From Flavobacterium sp. NRK1 (GTDB lineage Bacteria > Bacteroidota > Bacteroidia > Flavobacteriales > Flavobacteriaceae), in assembly GCF_024054175.1 (NCBI RefSeq), contig NZ_JAMXLA010000001.1, forward strand, positions 2,859,166 through 2,923,165: DNA of 64,000 nucleotides, written 5' to 3'. This document shows positions 19,942 through 29,392 of this stretch, piece after piece. The notes beneath the pieces are model-generated. The model was not told where the DNA came from. It did no database searches and saw only the letters and a program-made list of their open reading frames with translations. The position numbers and the translations under genes are program-made. Position 1 is the stretch's first letter, and each line of letters begins with the position of its first letter.

Positions 19942-21843
19942 ATGAGTAAAATAATCGGAATTGACTTAGGAACAACAAACTCGTGTGTTGCCGTAATGGA
20001 AGGTAACGAACCGGTTGTTATTCCTAATGCTGAAGGAAAAAGAACAACCCCGTCAGTAATTGCATTTGTTGAAGGCGGTGAGATCAAGGTTGGTGATCCT
20101 GCTAAAAGACAGGCAGTGACCAATCCCACAAAAACCATCGCTTCTATTAAGCGTTTCATGGGTAATAAATACTCTGAAAGCTCTAAAGAAGCAGAAAACG
20201 TACCTTATAGCGTAGTAAAAGGTGACAATGATACACCTCGTGTAGATATCAACGGACGTCTTTACACTCCACAAGAGCTTTCTGCAATGACATTGCAGAA
20301 AATGAAAAAAACTGCTGAAGATTATCTTGGGCACACTGTAACCGAAGCGGTTATTACAGTTCCTGCATATTTTAACGATGCACAGCGCCAGGCAACTAAA
20401 GAAGCCGGTGAAATTGCAGGCCTTAAAGTTAGGAGGATCATAAACGAGCCTACTGCAGCTGCTCTTGCTTACGGACTTGACAAAGCAGGAAAAGATCAGA
20501 AAATTGCAGTGTATGACCTTGGTGGTGGTACATTTGATATTTCTATCCTTGAATTAGGGGACGGTGTATTTGAAGTACTATCTACTAATGGAGATACTCA
20601 CCTTGGTGGTGACGACTTTGATCAGGTAGTTATTGACTGGCTGGCAAACGAATTTAATAGTGAAGAAGGTGTAGATCTTCGTAAAGACCCAATGGCATTA
20701 CAGCGTTTAAAAGAAGCTGCTGAAAAAGCTAAAATTGAGCTTTCTTCTTCTACACAAACAGAAATAAACCTGCCATATGTAACAGCTACAGCTTCAGGAC
20801 CTAAACACTTAGTGAAAACACTTACAAGAGCTAAATTTGAACAATTGGCAGACAGTCTTGTTAAACGTTCAATGGATCCTGTTGCAAAAGCATTAAAAGA
20901 TGCAGGCCTTTCTAAATCTGATATTGATGAGGTTATCCTTGTAGGAGGTTCTACACGTATACCTAAAATTCAGGAAGAAGTTGAGAAATTCTTCGGTAAA
21001 AAACCTTCTAAAGGTGTTAACCCGGATGAGGTAGTAGCAATTGGTGCTGCTATTCAGGGAGGTGTACTTACAGGAGATGTTAAAGATGTATTGCTTCTTG
21101 ACGTTACTCCACTTTCTTTAGGTATTGAAACTATGGGTGGTGTAATGACTAAACTTATTGAAGCTAATACAACTATCCCTACTAAAAAGTCTCAGGTATT
21201 CTCTACTGCTGCTGATAACCAGCCATCTGTTGAGATACACGTACTACAGGGAGAAAGGCCAATGGCTACTGACAATAAAACTATCGGCCGTTTCCACTTA
21301 GATGGTATTCCGCCAGCACAAAGAGGTGTGCCGCAAATTGAGGTAACATTTGATATTGATGCTAACGGTATCATTAAAGTATCTGCTACTGATAAAGGAA
21401 CAGGTAAATCTCATGATATTCGTATTGAGGCTTCTTCAGGATTAACTCAGGAAGAAATCGAAAGAATGCGTAAAGAAGCAGAAGCTAATGCGGATGCTGA
21501 TAAGGCTACAAGAGAAAAAGTTGAAAAACTTAATGAGGCTGATGGTATGATTTTCCAAACGGAAAAACAATTAGCAGAATTTGGAGATAAACTTTCTGAT
21601 GGCAACAAACAAAATATTGAAGCTGCCCTTAACGAACTTAAAGCTGCTTACGAAGGTAAAGATGTTGCAACTATCCAGCCTGCTTTAGATAAGATCAACG
21701 AGGCATGGAAAAATGCATCTGAAGAAATGTATAAAGCTCAGACAGATGGCGCTCAGGGTGGTGCACAACAGGCACAACCGGAAGGTAGCAATGCTGAAGG
21801 CGGAGACAACGTTCAGGATGTAGACTTTGAAGAAGTTAAATAA
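19942..21843 (+). CDS. dnaK: Molecular chaperone DnaK (Hsp70)
   Basis: A 633-residue Hsp70. The actin-like ATPase domain starts [17 protein letters not shown] and includes the phosphate-2 loop [14 protein letters not shown] and the [11 protein letters not shown] adenosine motif. The interdomain linker reads [11 protein letters not shown]. The beta-sandwich peptide-binding domain, helical lid and disordered tail ending EEVK follow. It folds client proteins with DnaJ and GrpE, neither of which is adjacent. TGTCAT repeats upstream and a strong terminator downstream frame it as a single-gene unit. Confidence 0.98.
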   Translation: MSKIIGIDLGTTNSCVAVMEGNEPVVIPNAEGKRTTPSVIAFVEGGEIKVGDPAKRQAVTNPTKTIASIKRFMGNKYSESSKEAENVPYSVVKGDNDTPRVDINGRLYTPQELSAMTLQKMKKTAEDYLGHTVTEAVITVPAYFNDAQRQATKEAGEIAGLKVRRIINEPTAAALAYGLDKAGKDQKIAVYDLGGGTFDISILELGDGVFEVLSTNGDTHLGGDDFDQVVIDWLANEFNSEEGVDLRKDPMALQRLKEAAEKAKIELSSSTQTEINLPYVTATASGPKHLVKTLTRAKFEQLADSLVKRSMDPVAKALKDAGLSKSDIDEVILVGGSTRIPKIQEEVEKFFGKKPSKGVNPDEVVAIGAAIQGGVLTGDVKDVLLLDVTPLSLGIETMGGVMTKLIEANTTIPTKKSQVFSTAADNQPSVEIHVLQGERPMATDNKTIGRFHLDGIPPAQRGVPQIEVTFDIDANGIIKVSATDKGTGKSHDIRIEASSGLTQEEIERMRKEAEANADADKATREKVEKLNEADGMIFQTEKQLAEFGDKLSDGNKQNIEAALNELKAAYEGKDVATIQPALDKINEAWKNASEEMYKAQTDGAQGGAQQAQPEGSNAEGGDNVQDVDFEEVK

Positions 21844-21883
21844 TCTTTCTTTTAGATAAAAGAAAATAGATTCTAGATAATAG

Positions 21884-21910
21884 AAAACGCCGCACAATTT
21901 GCGGCGTTTT
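21884..21910 (+). terminator. Intrinsic terminator of dnaK
   Basis: AAAACGCCGC pairs with GCGGCGTTTT around a seven-base loop and runs into a T tract, 41 bases after the dnaK stop. Confidence 0.92.
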
Positions 21911-22073
21911 TGTTTTTTATGAAATTTCGCTGTCATTTGAGCGAAGAACAGCGGAGTAGAAAAATCTCTGATGAATACTAATCTCCATAATCTTGAAGTG
22001 AAAATCATAAAGAGGGGAAATTTCATTAATTTGCAGCTAACAAATAACGAATCATCAGATAAACAAATCCATA

Positions 22074-23327
22074 CTATTCAACAGTAAAGCCCAATCCTCT
22101 TATATAGCCTTCGTTCTGGAAATTATTTTTATATAAACAGTTTTCCAGATACTCGTTAAGAGCTTTCTGCACTTTAACTCTGTCAGGCATATTTTCCCGT
22201 ATCTTCTCAAAAGAACTGCGGTCGCTTTCGGCATATTTAGTAATTAACGGGTAATCTTCTGGCTGTTTAAAGTTCATAATACCCCTTGTATTGTCCATTT
22301 TCTTATAAGGCCAAAAAGCCCAGTTAATTTTGTTTTTATCAAGAAGCTTGCGGAACTCCATTACCCATTCATCTGTATTTTCACCTGTTTCGCCAATATA
22401 AATGGGTACATTATGTTTATTGCTAAAATCCAGATACTTTTGAACTGATTCCTGATTAATATCAAACCAATATTTATGGAATTCATAAACTACATTATTA
22501 TCTAATATACTTTCAAAAACACCAAAATCCCCTGCCCAAACAGATCCGTTTAAGAAAATTGTATGTTTTTTGTCAACCTTACGAATGTCTTTTACCATGC
22601 GTTCATATACCATAAAAAGCCTGTGGTTGTAATCTGGTATCTCTTTAGTGAAATAATGAGCGAAAGGCTCGTTAATTACGTCATAACCTATAACAACAGG
22701 GTCGTTTTTATAGCGTTCGGCAATCTTTACCCATATTTCACTCATTTCATCCTGAGCTGTTTTACTGTAGTATAACCATGGATAGCCATAACTATCATCT
22801 ATATTGTCACCTGTCTGCCCACCCGGAGCGCAGTGCATATCTAAAAGTACATAAAGGTTTTCCTTACGGCACCATTCTATAACACGGTCAAAATACTCGA
22901 AACCTGCATTGCGTTTACCCATATACAAGTCATTTGTAAATAGCTTGTAATGAAAGGGCAGACGTATATGATTAGAGCCTGTACGTTTCAGGTATTTAAT
23001 GTCGTCCTGAGTTATATAGTTGTCAAGATACTTGTTCCAAAAAGCAGCAAGGCTGTCAGGTCCTATCATTTCATGAAATAACTGGTCAATCTGTCGGGGA
23101 GAAGCTACCTTACCTGTTTTAAACATATATCCTTCAGGAACCAACCAGTTACCCAGATTAGTACCTTTTAAAATAATGGAATTTCCGTTGGAATCAAGGA
23201 TTTGCGTACCCTGAATTTTTACGATATCTCCTTTGTAATTTTTGGTTGCTGTACTTTGCGATTTACAGGATGTAAATATGCCTGCAAAAGCTATTACCAG
23301 AAACAGTAATTTGGTTTTGTTTGTCAT
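22074..23327 (-). CDS. GH5-family glycoside hydrolase lipoprotein
   Basis: A 417-residue exported lipoprotein (lipobox FAGIFTSC) of clan GH-A, family 5 (cellulase/exo-glucanase type). The N-terminal strand shows LKGTNLGNWLVPEG, as in exo-beta-1,3-glucanase and related subfamilies. The acid/base Glu is in YDVINEPFAHYF and the nucleophile Glu in PIYIGETGENTDEW. Other GH5 positions (SNHIRLPFHYKLF, LLDMHCAPGGQ with its His) are present. It hydrolyses a beta-glucan or mannan outside the cytoplasm; the exact substrate cannot be told. No SusCD pair is adjacent. Confidence 0.88.
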   Translation of the reverse strand: MTNKTKLLFLVIAFAGIFTSCKSQSTATKNYKGDIVKIQGTQILDSNGNSIILKGTNLGNWLVPEGYMFKTGKVASPRQIDQLFHEMIGPDSLAAFWNKYLDNYITQDDIKYLKRTGSNHIRLPFHYKLFTNDLYMGKRNAGFEYFDRVIEWCRKENLYVLLDMHCAPGGQTGDNIDDSYGYPWLYYSKTAQDEMSEIWVKIAERYKNDPVVIGYDVINEPFAHYFTKEIPDYNHRLFMVYERMVKDIRKVDKKHTIFLNGSVWAGDFGVFESILDNNVVYEFHKYWFDINQESVQKYLDFSNKHNVPIYIGETGENTDEWVMEFRKLLDKNKINWAFWPYKKMDNTRGIMNFKQPEDYPLITKYAESDRSSFEKIRENMPDRVKVQKALNEYLENCLYKNNFQNEGYIRGLGFTVE

Positions 23328-23388
23328 TTAGCGTGAATTAGAATGTTTATTTTGGAACGCTAAAGATAACAAATTTGAGGAAAGCTAT

Positions 23389-24100
23389 TTATCTGAAGAT
23401 ATTACCTATAGAATGGAAGATGCGGCCGAAGAAAGTTTTACGAACTATAACATTTCCATATGTGTCGAACGAAATATTCTCTGAATTATAAAATTCAATA
23501 TCGTCTAATAAAACTACTTCATATGTTTTACTGCTGGTTATGGTTATTTCCTTAGTCAACATTCCAATAAATGAAATTTCAATAATTTGACCCTCATTTG
23601 CTTCAATAGAAAATTTGCCGTTAAGGTCAGTTTGTATTCCTTGTTTTAATCCTTTAATTATCACATTGACTCCAGGTATAACCAAGCCGGTAGAATCCTT
23701 AACAATACCCTTGATAATTCTGTTTGACATAGTCATTACAATTGTATCTCCAATTATATCATCAGTTTTTATATCTGTTTGTTCAATGTTAACAGGAGTT
23801 TGTGCTGAAATGGACTGATTTCCAATGGTCAGAAAACTGACTATTGCTGCACTGGCAGCTATCCATAATGATGATTTCTCTTTGGGGATTATTAGGTTTC
23901 TATTAAGTTGATTGTTTCTGAATCTGCCACAGGCATTATCTATTTTTTTAATACAGTGGCAATCTCCTGTCCGATGAATTGGTAAAATCAAAAACTGTTT
24001 TCTGGCATGAAGCACAAAAACGGCCTTTGTCGGCAGGAGTCATTGCATCCCAGTTTTCATGGCATGGAGCAGGGATTGATATCTGGATTGGTTTTTTCAT
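23389..24100 (-). pseudogene. Zinc-ribbon / CarboxypepD_reg-like membrane protein gene, frameshifted
   Basis: Reading from ATG at 24100, the protein starts [20 protein letters not shown] and continues to [11 protein letters not shown], a Cys/His start typical of a Bacteroidota protein family. The frame then ends at a TAA within 60 bases. The continuation (IDNACGRFRNNQLNRNL, a transmembrane segment LWIAASAAIVSFLTIG, then a carboxypeptidase-regulatory-like beta domain at GIVKDSTGLVIPGVNVIIKG) is in another frame. Frame changes lie between about 23,940 and 23,970, around an AGGAGA and an A7 tract; restoring one G and one A would give a natural REIATVLKK stretch. It is either a true pseudogene or homopolymer sequencing error. 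Confidence 0.75.
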
Positions 24101-24115
24101 ATATTATATAGATGC

Positions 24116-24154
24116 AATAATTGTTGTAAAGGTTGTGTTGAGACAACAATTATT
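24116..24154. repeat. 12-bp perfect inverted repeat
   Basis: AATAATTGTTGT (24116-24127) is repeated in inverse as ACAACAATTATT (24143-24154) around a 15-base loop. It stands 16 bases upstream of the frameshifted gene and after the NlpC/P60 gene. On the plus strand it is followed by T6 although no plus-strand gene precedes it; in the minus direction it lacks a T tail, so an operator or leader hairpin is as likely as a terminator. Confidence 0.5.
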
Positions 24155-24202
24155 TTTTACTTAATAATATATACAAAAATCAGTTAATAAACCCGCCCTC
24201 TT

Positions 24203-24964
24203 TTATATAATCTTCTTAATTACCCTAAGCTTGTGTGAATGCCTCTTTGTGTCAATATTATAAATACCTAAATGGTCAAGACGGTCTATCCTTACTTTAC
24301 CGTGTCCGTGTATTATATGATTATCTTCCATAATAATACCTACATGAACTATTCTCCCTTCTTCATTATCAAAAAAGGCAAGATCTCCGGGTTCGCTTTC
24401 TTCAATAAAGCTAAGGGCTTCACCCTGAGTAGCCTGTTGTGAAGCATCCCGTAATAATGAATATCCGTTTAGCTTATAGACCATTTGAGTAAAACCGGAA
24501 CAGTCTATACCAAAAGGTGTTTTACCTCCCCATAAATAAGGTGTATTGAGGTACATAAAGGCAGTTTGAAGCAATTGTTGTTTGCTGGTAATGCCAGATG
24601 TTTTTAGCCCCTCGAATATAAAATTTTCAGTATTAATAGAAGGATGATCTAAAAAAGTAAGTGAAGAACCAATTGGTACAGAAATCAGTTGGTTATCAGG
24701 TGTTGTAAGATATTCAATCAGGTCGGCATTTAAAACAAGCGGGGTACTACTAAGTGTAGTATAATCAGCTTCACTTATAAATCGGTATTGTTTATTATCT
24801 ATCCAACCATTATAACCATCAAACGCCAGCTCAATACGTGACCAGTTTTCGGTTTGCTCCAAAATTTTAAAATGTTCTCCAAACAATACCTGCGTAGTCA
24901 TTTCGCTTCTGTCGCTTGGTTCTAAACGGAGGGGCACAATGGCAAGATTACAAATACCAAACAT
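24203..24964 (-). CDS. NlpC/P60-family cell-wall hydrolase with SH3-like domains
   Basis: A 253-residue protein. Residues 1-110 form SH3b-like beta repeats (RLEPSDRSEMTTQVLFGEHF, NWSRIELAFDGYNGWI). Residues 125-253 are the NlpC/P60 cysteine peptidase with catalytic Cys155 in FGIDCSGF, His207 in RIVHVGII and His219 as third polar residue. The family cleaves the gamma-D-Glu-diamino acid bond in peptidoglycan stem peptides. No signal peptide is obvious, so it may act on recycled muropeptides in the cytoplasm, as in YkfC-type enzymes (inference). Confidence 0.87.
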   Translation of the reverse strand: MFGICNLAIVPLRLEPSDRSEMTTQVLFGEHFKILEQTENWSRIELAFDGYNGWIDNKQYRFISEADYTTLSSTPLVLNADLIEYLTTPDNQLISVPIGSSLTFLDHPSINTENFIFEGLKTSGITSKQQLLQTAFMYLNTPYLWGGKTPFGIDCSGFTQMVYKLNGYSLLRDASQQATQGEALSFIEESEPGDLAFFDNEEGRIVHVGIIMEDNHIIHGHGKVRIDRLDHLGIYNIDTKRHSHKLRVIKKII

Positions 24965-25026
24965 CCTTTAGTGATTGATTTTTTATTGATTATTTTCTAT
25001 TTCTATTAATCACAGACAACTATAAA

Positions 25027-25086
25027 AAAAGATAACGCTGCTCTCAGATACCACAAATATAGCAGTAAAATCTGAAGCAGCGTTAT
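25027..25086 (-). terminator. Intrinsic terminator after the thiolase gene
   Basis: An 11-bp stem (25032-25042 with 25076-25086, ATAACGCTGCT and complement) continues inward with TCAGAT/ATCTGA. On the minus strand it is followed by seven T, 53 bases after the thiolase stop. Confidence 0.85.
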
Positions 25087-25139
25087 ATGCTGAAAGCTGT
25101 TTTTAGTAAGTTAATAACAACTTTTAATAACCTATTTAA

Positions 25140-26318
25140 TTAAGGACGCTCAATAACAATTGCAGAAGCACCACCACCACCATTACATATAGCTGCGGCT
25201 CCGGTTTTTGCATTGTTTTGCTCAAGTACATTTATAAGGGTAACTATAATTCTTGCGCCAGAACATCCAAGAGGATGTCCTAAAGATACAGCACCACCAT
25301 TAACGTTAACTTTAGCTGCATCAAGGCCTAATATTTTAGAGTTGGCAATACCTACAACAGAGAATGCCTCGTTAAATTCGAAGAAATCTACGTTTTCTTT
25401 AGTTATACCTGCTTTATCTAACGCTTTTGGAAGTGCTTTAGCCGGAGTAGTAGTAAACCATTTAGGCTCCTGCTCAGCATCTGCATATCCTTTTATATAT
25501 GCAAGAGGTTTAAGTCCAAGTTCGTTAGCTTTTTCTTCACTCATAATTACAAGCGCAGCAGCACCATCATTAATGGTAGAAGCATTGGCAGCAGTAACAG
25601 TACCATCTTTAGTGAATACCGCATTAAGCGAAGGTATTTTATCAAGCTTTACGTTTGTATATTCCTCATCTTTAGTAACCATTACAGGCTCACCTCTGCG
25701 TTGCGGAACAGCAACAGGAACAATTTCATTATCAAATTTTCCTGCATCCCAGGCAGCAGCAGAACGTTTGTAAGATTCTATAGCAAAATTATCCTGCTCT
25801 TCACGAGAAATTTTATATTCTGCAGCGGTAGCATCGGCACAAACACCCATAGCGTTGTTATCGTATGCATCTGTAAGTCCGTCTTTTTGTAATCCGTCAA
25901 CCATTGTAGCAGGACCAAACTTAACACCAGTTCTCATTTGTACATAATGAGGTATAAGGCTCATGTTTTCCATACCACCGGCAACAATAACGTCAGCATC
26001 GCCAAGTTGTATAGCCTGTGCAGCCTGCATAACAGCTTTCATACCCGAAGCACAAACTTTATTTACTGTAGTAGCAATAACCGAATCCGGTAGTCCTGCA
26101 AAACGAGATGCCTGTCTTGCCGGAGCCTGTCCAACACCTGCCTGCACTACATTACCCATAATAACTTCATCTACGTGTTTTGGGTCTAAATTTATTTTTT
26201 CAAGTGCACCTTTTATAGCTGCAGCTCCAAGCTGTGAAGCTGTAACGGTAGATAATGCACCCATAAAGCTGCCAATTGGTGTACGTACAGCCGAAACGAT
26301 TACTACTTTCTTATTCAT
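25140..26318 (-). CDS. Acetyl-CoA C-acetyltransferase (thiolase)
   Basis: A 392-residue thiolase of the biosynthetic/degradative type II size class. The nucleophilic Cys89 is in NKVCASGMKAV, the catalytic His in GGAVSLGHPLGCSG, and the second catalytic Cys in AICNGGGGASA near the C-terminus. It condenses two acetyl-CoA to acetoacetyl-CoA or runs the reverse cleavage. It stands alone, not within a beta-oxidation operon, so atoB/phaA-type or fadA-type use is not decided. A terminator follows. Confidence 0.93.
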   Translation of the reverse strand: MNKKVVIVSAVRTPIGSFMGALSTVTASQLGAAAIKGALEKINLDPKHVDEVIMGNVVQAGVGQAPARQASRFAGLPDSVIATTVNKVCASGMKAVMQAAQAIQLGDADVIVAGGMENMSLIPHYVQMRTGVKFGPATMVDGLQKDGLTDAYDNNAMGVCADATAAEYKISREEQDNFAIESYKRSAAAWDAGKFDNEIVPVAVPQRRGEPVMVTKDEEYTNVKLDKIPSLNAVFTKDGTVTAANASTINDGAAALVIMSEEKANELGLKPLAYIKGYADAEQEPKWFTTTPAKALPKALDKAGITKENVDFFEFNEAFSVVGIANSKILGLDAAKVNVNGGAVSLGHPLGCSGARIIVTLINVLEQNNAKTGAAAICNGGGGASAIVIERP

Positions 26319-26464
26319 AATGTATAACCTTATTATTTATTGAAGTTGCGAATTTAATGAATTTTGATACAGATAAAAACAAACTGTTTAAAAATTATTG
26401 TAAAAACACCTGTTTTTTTGAGTATTATCCTTTATTAATTTTGAAGCAGGAATATTTTAAAAAA

Positions 26465-26490
26465 GAAAAACCCACTCAAAGAGCGGGTTT
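26465..26490 (-). terminator. Intrinsic terminator after thiolase-upstream gene lpxD
   Basis: AAACCCACTC/GAGCGGGTTT forms a ten-bp stem with a three-base loop. The single A/C position becomes a G-U pair only when transcribed on the minus strand, and a T run follows there, so it serves lpxD. Confidence 0.82.
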
Positions 26491-26512
26491 AAATATTGCA
26501 TATAACAATTGA

Positions 26513-27505
26513 CTATTTATTTTCTGCCATTCGTTTTAGCATGGCCCATTGTTTTAAAGCTGTTCTTGCTTCAACAGCAGGATACCCAAGCATTACTTTT
26601 CCGGCAGGAATATCGCCTGTTACACCAGAACCTGCACCTACGGTTGCACCGTTACCTATAGTTGTATGGTCTTTTATAGAGGCACTTCCGCCAATAATAA
26701 CACCATTCCCTAAAGTTACTGAACCTGCAAGTCCGCTGTTACCGGCCATAATACAAAATTTACCAAGAACACTATTGTGTCCTATTTGTACGAGGTTGTC
26801 TATTTTACAGCCATCACCTACAATCGTAGAACTGAATTTACCACGATCTACACATGAGTTAGCACCAATTTCTACACCATTGCCAATTACTACATTTCCA
26901 ATTTGAGGAATTTTTGCTAACCCTTGCTGCGGGCATGGCCTAAAGCCGAAACCATCTGCACCAATTGTAGCATTGGGATGTATTATACAATATGAACCGA
27001 TATGGCAACGCTCTCGTATTACTGCGCCAGACCATATAATGGTATTGTTACCGATGGTACTTTCGTCAAGTATTGTAGCGTTGGGGTAAACAGTAGTATT
27101 ATTGCCAATTTTTACGTTAGGACCTACGTAACATCCTGCGCCAATTTTTGTGCCTTCACCTATAACTGCAGTTTCATGAATTACCGCTGTACCGTGAATT
27201 TCATTATCAAAAGCGGGTGGGGCAGGAGCAAATAATTCAAGTACTTTAGACATTGCCAAATCGGCATTGGCTACTTTTATAAAAGCCCTGTTATCTCCTG
27301 GTTCTATAGCAATATCTGTATTCACTACAGCAACCGATGCTTTAGAATCTGCCCACAATTTTTCATACTTTTTATTTCCGATAAAGGAAATCTGGTCATT
27401 ATTTGCCAGTTCAAGCTGTTCGGGAGAAAAAATATTGTGGCTGGTAAAGCCTACAAGCTCTCCATTCAGCTTTTCGCTGATTTCCTTTACAGAATAAGAT
27501 TTCAT
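26513..27505 (-). CDS. lpxD: UDP-3-O-(3-hydroxyacyl)glucosamine N-acyltransferase
   Basis: A 330-residue enzyme of lipid A synthesis: it transfers a 3-hydroxyacyl chain from ACP to UDP-3-O-acyl-glucosamine. The N-terminal uridine-binding domain (residues 1-100) is followed by a left-handed beta-helix with many hexapeptide repeats (IGEGTKIGAGCYVGPNVKIG and so on). The catalytic His lies in VQIGHNSVLGKFC. The C-terminal helix ends LKRMAENK. Length is normal. This is a single lpxD, not the neighbour of lpxA/lpxC as in some operons. Confidence 0.94.
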   Translation of the reverse strand: MKSYSVKEISEKLNGELVGFTSHNIFSPEQLELANNDQISFIGNKKYEKLWADSKASVAVVNTDIAIEPGDNRAFIKVANADLAMSKVLELFAPAPPAFDNEIHGTAVIHETAVIGEGTKIGAGCYVGPNVKIGNNTTVYPNATILDESTIGNNTIIWSGAVIRERCHIGSYCIIHPNATIGADGFGFRPCPQQGLAKIPQIGNVVIGNGVEIGANSCVDRGKFSSTIVGDGCKIDNLVQIGHNSVLGKFCIMAGNSGLAGSVTLGNGVIIGGSASIKDHTTIGNGATVGAGSGVTGDIPAGKVMLGYPAVEARTALKQWAMLKRMAENK

Positions 27506-27732
27506 ATTTTAGATATTGTTTGTTTTTTTTTAAAAAATAGAAAAAAATGCCTTTGATTAAGTGCAAATTTTTTATGTAATGCGGGTAAATATAGAAAGAA
27601 ATTGATAGGGAGGATAAAAAAACTGATTTTTATAGAAATAATAGTAGTGTGATTTGGCTGATATAATTATTGTAAGTGCCGCTATTAACTAATAACGGAA
27701 TATTTAAACTATTAGTATAAAGATAGGTACAT

Positions 27733-27767
27733 AAAAAAACCACCTCGTATAGAGAGGTGGTTTTTTT
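27733..27767. terminator. Intrinsic terminator after osmC
   Basis: A7CCACCTC (27733-27746) pairs with GAGGTGGT7 (27754-27767) around a seven-base loop. It lies 17 bases past the osmC stop on the minus strand. Confidence 0.9.
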
Positions 27768-27783
27768 ATAATAGCGATTTTGA

Positions 27784-28203
27784 TTAAAGTACTAATGTAG
27801 CAGATAAAGTAATTTCTGCTTTTAGCAATTTAGATACAGGACATATTTCTTTTGCTTTTTGAGCTGATGCCTGAAAATCCTGCTCCGTTATTCCAGGTAC
27901 GGTAGCTTCAAGCTTTAAATGGATTTTGGTTATTGTTCCGTCTTCAAATGTTACCTGTGCTTCAGTATCTAAATTATCGGCAGTAAACCCTGCTTCATTT
28001 AAAAGAAAACTCAACTGCATAGTATAACATCCTGAATGAGCAGCAGCAATAAGTTCTTCCGGGTTTGTACCAACGCCATCTGCAAAACGTGTTTTAAATG
28101 ATAGTTGTGCTTTATCCAGTGTTGTACTTTCGGTAGATATAGTTCCTTTGCCTTCCATACCTGTACCTTTCCAGTTTGCGTTTGCTTTTCTTGTGAATTT
28201 CAT
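27784..28203 (-). CDS. osmC: OsmC-family peroxiredoxin
   Basis: A 139-residue thiol peroxidase that reduces organic hydroperoxides. Both active cysteines are present: Cys59 in AAAHSGCYTM and Cys121 in KEICPVSK, with the conserved FADGVGTNPEEL loop holding the Arg/Glu that activates the thiol. The spacing of about 62 residues matches OsmC/Ohr. It is transcribed divergently from oxyR, and a full Bacteroidota promoter (TTG-N21-TATCTTTG) lies between the two, so oxidative-stress control by OxyR is likely (inference from gene order). Confidence 0.92.
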   Translation of the reverse strand: MKFTRKANANWKGTGMEGKGTISTESTTLDKAQLSFKTRFADGVGTNPEELIAAAHSGCYTMQLSFLLNEAGFTADNLDTEAQVTFEDGTITKIHLKLEATVPGITEQDFQASAQKAKEICPVSKLLKAEITLSATLVL

Positions 28204-28341
28204 AATATTAAATTTTAAAAGTTATTATTTTTTGTGTTATTAAAATTAGTTTAAATTTTTAATTGCTTTTTATTTATTACCATTTTCATAAGTATTTTAG
28301 TTTATACTTTCCTAAAACTCCATTGTTTCATTTTGACAAGA

Positions 28342-28373
28342 CAAAGATATTTTAATAGCTATATATAAATCAA
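28342..28373 (-). promoter_or_regulatory. Promoter of osmC
   Basis: On the minus strand TTG (28373-28371), a 21-base spacer and TATCTTTG (28349-28342) match the Bacteroidota consensus TTG-N17-23-TAnnTTTG exactly. Transcription would start near 28335 and leave a leader of about 130 bases. The site overlaps the region where OxyR would be expected to bind. Confidence 0.6.
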
Positions 28374-28413
28374 ATTAATAATTTTATACCTTTATAAAAT
28401 AAATTAATAATGT

Positions 28414-29388
28414 ATGACTTTACAGCAATTGCGCTACATAGTAGCTTTAGATGAGCACCGCCATTTTGCTAAGGCTGCGGAGCAATGTATGGTTACGCAA
28501 CCCGGACTTACCATTCAGCTTAAAAATTTAGAAGGAGAAATAGGAATTAAAATATTTGACAGAACTAAAGTGCCTTTACGTCCTACATTATTGGGCACAG
28601 AGATAATAACACGTGCAAAAAAAGTGTTGTATGAAGCCGAGGCTATTCGTGGTTTTGTAGTTAACCAGAAGAACGATTTAAAAGGGAATGTTACATTAGG
28701 AGTTATAAGTACATTATCACCTTACTTAATACCGCAGTTTATTAAGGCTATGAAAAGCATAGTACCCGATATGCATTTTACGATTAAAGAAACCGGTACA
28801 GGACAGTTATTACACGGTTTACAAACAGGTGAAATAGATATTGCATTAATGGCTACACCTACGGGTATGCCCGGATTAAGAGAATATCCTGTTTTTAATG
28901 AACCCTTCGTAGCTTTTCTTCATGAGAACCATCCAATGTCTGAGGAGGAATATTATGAAATAAATCAGGGTGATAAACCATATTTATTATTATTACAGCA
29001 GGAGTATTGTTATAATGCACAAATGCTCGATATATGTGGTTTAACAGATAGGTATGATAAGGTTAATGAACAGTTTGATTATGATATTAATTCTATAGAA
29101 ACGCTTAAAAATCTTGTACGTGCTGAATTGGGTTTTGCAATTATTCCGCAACTATCTGTTATTAATGAAAAAGAAAGCACGCTTTTTAAACCCTTTAAAG
29201 ATCCAAAACCTGTAAGGGAGATAAGTTTGGTAACATCCGATACTTTTTCACGAAAATTACTTCTGGAAAAAATGAGCCAGACTATATGGAGCTGCCTGCC
29301 GGATTCTCTTAAACAGGACTATAAGTATAAAAAAATACAATGGAATGATTCGCCTTATTTTATAAATGCTACAGCAGGGTCTTTATAA
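28414..29388 (+). CDS. oxyR: LysR-family peroxide sensor OxyR
   Basis: A 324-residue LysR-type regulator. Residues 1-60 hold the winged helix-turn-helix (MTLQQLRYIVALDEHRHFAKAAE). The effector domain carries two cysteines at residues 199 and 208 (QEYCYNAQMLDIC), the same numbers and nine-residue spacing as the redox pair Cys199/Cys208 of E. coli OxyR, with the following regulatory region intact. Peroxide would oxidise them to a disulfide and activate transcription. It faces osmC, a natural target. Confidence 0.93.
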   Translation: MTLQQLRYIVALDEHRHFAKAAEQCMVTQPGLTIQLKNLEGEIGIKIFDRTKVPLRPTLLGTEIITRAKKVLYEAEAIRGFVVNQKNDLKGNVTLGVISTLSPYLIPQFIKAMKSIVPDMHFTIKETGTGQLLHGLQTGEIDIALMATPTGMPGLREYPVFNEPFVAFLHENHPMSEEEYYEINQGDKPYLLLLQQEYCYNAQMLDICGLTDRYDKVNEQFDYDINSIETLKNLVRAELGFAIIPQLSVINEKESTLFKPFKDPKPVREISLVTSDTFSRKLLLEKMSQTIWSCLPDSLKQDYKYKKIQWNDSPYFINATAGSL

Positions 29389-29392
29389 AAGC

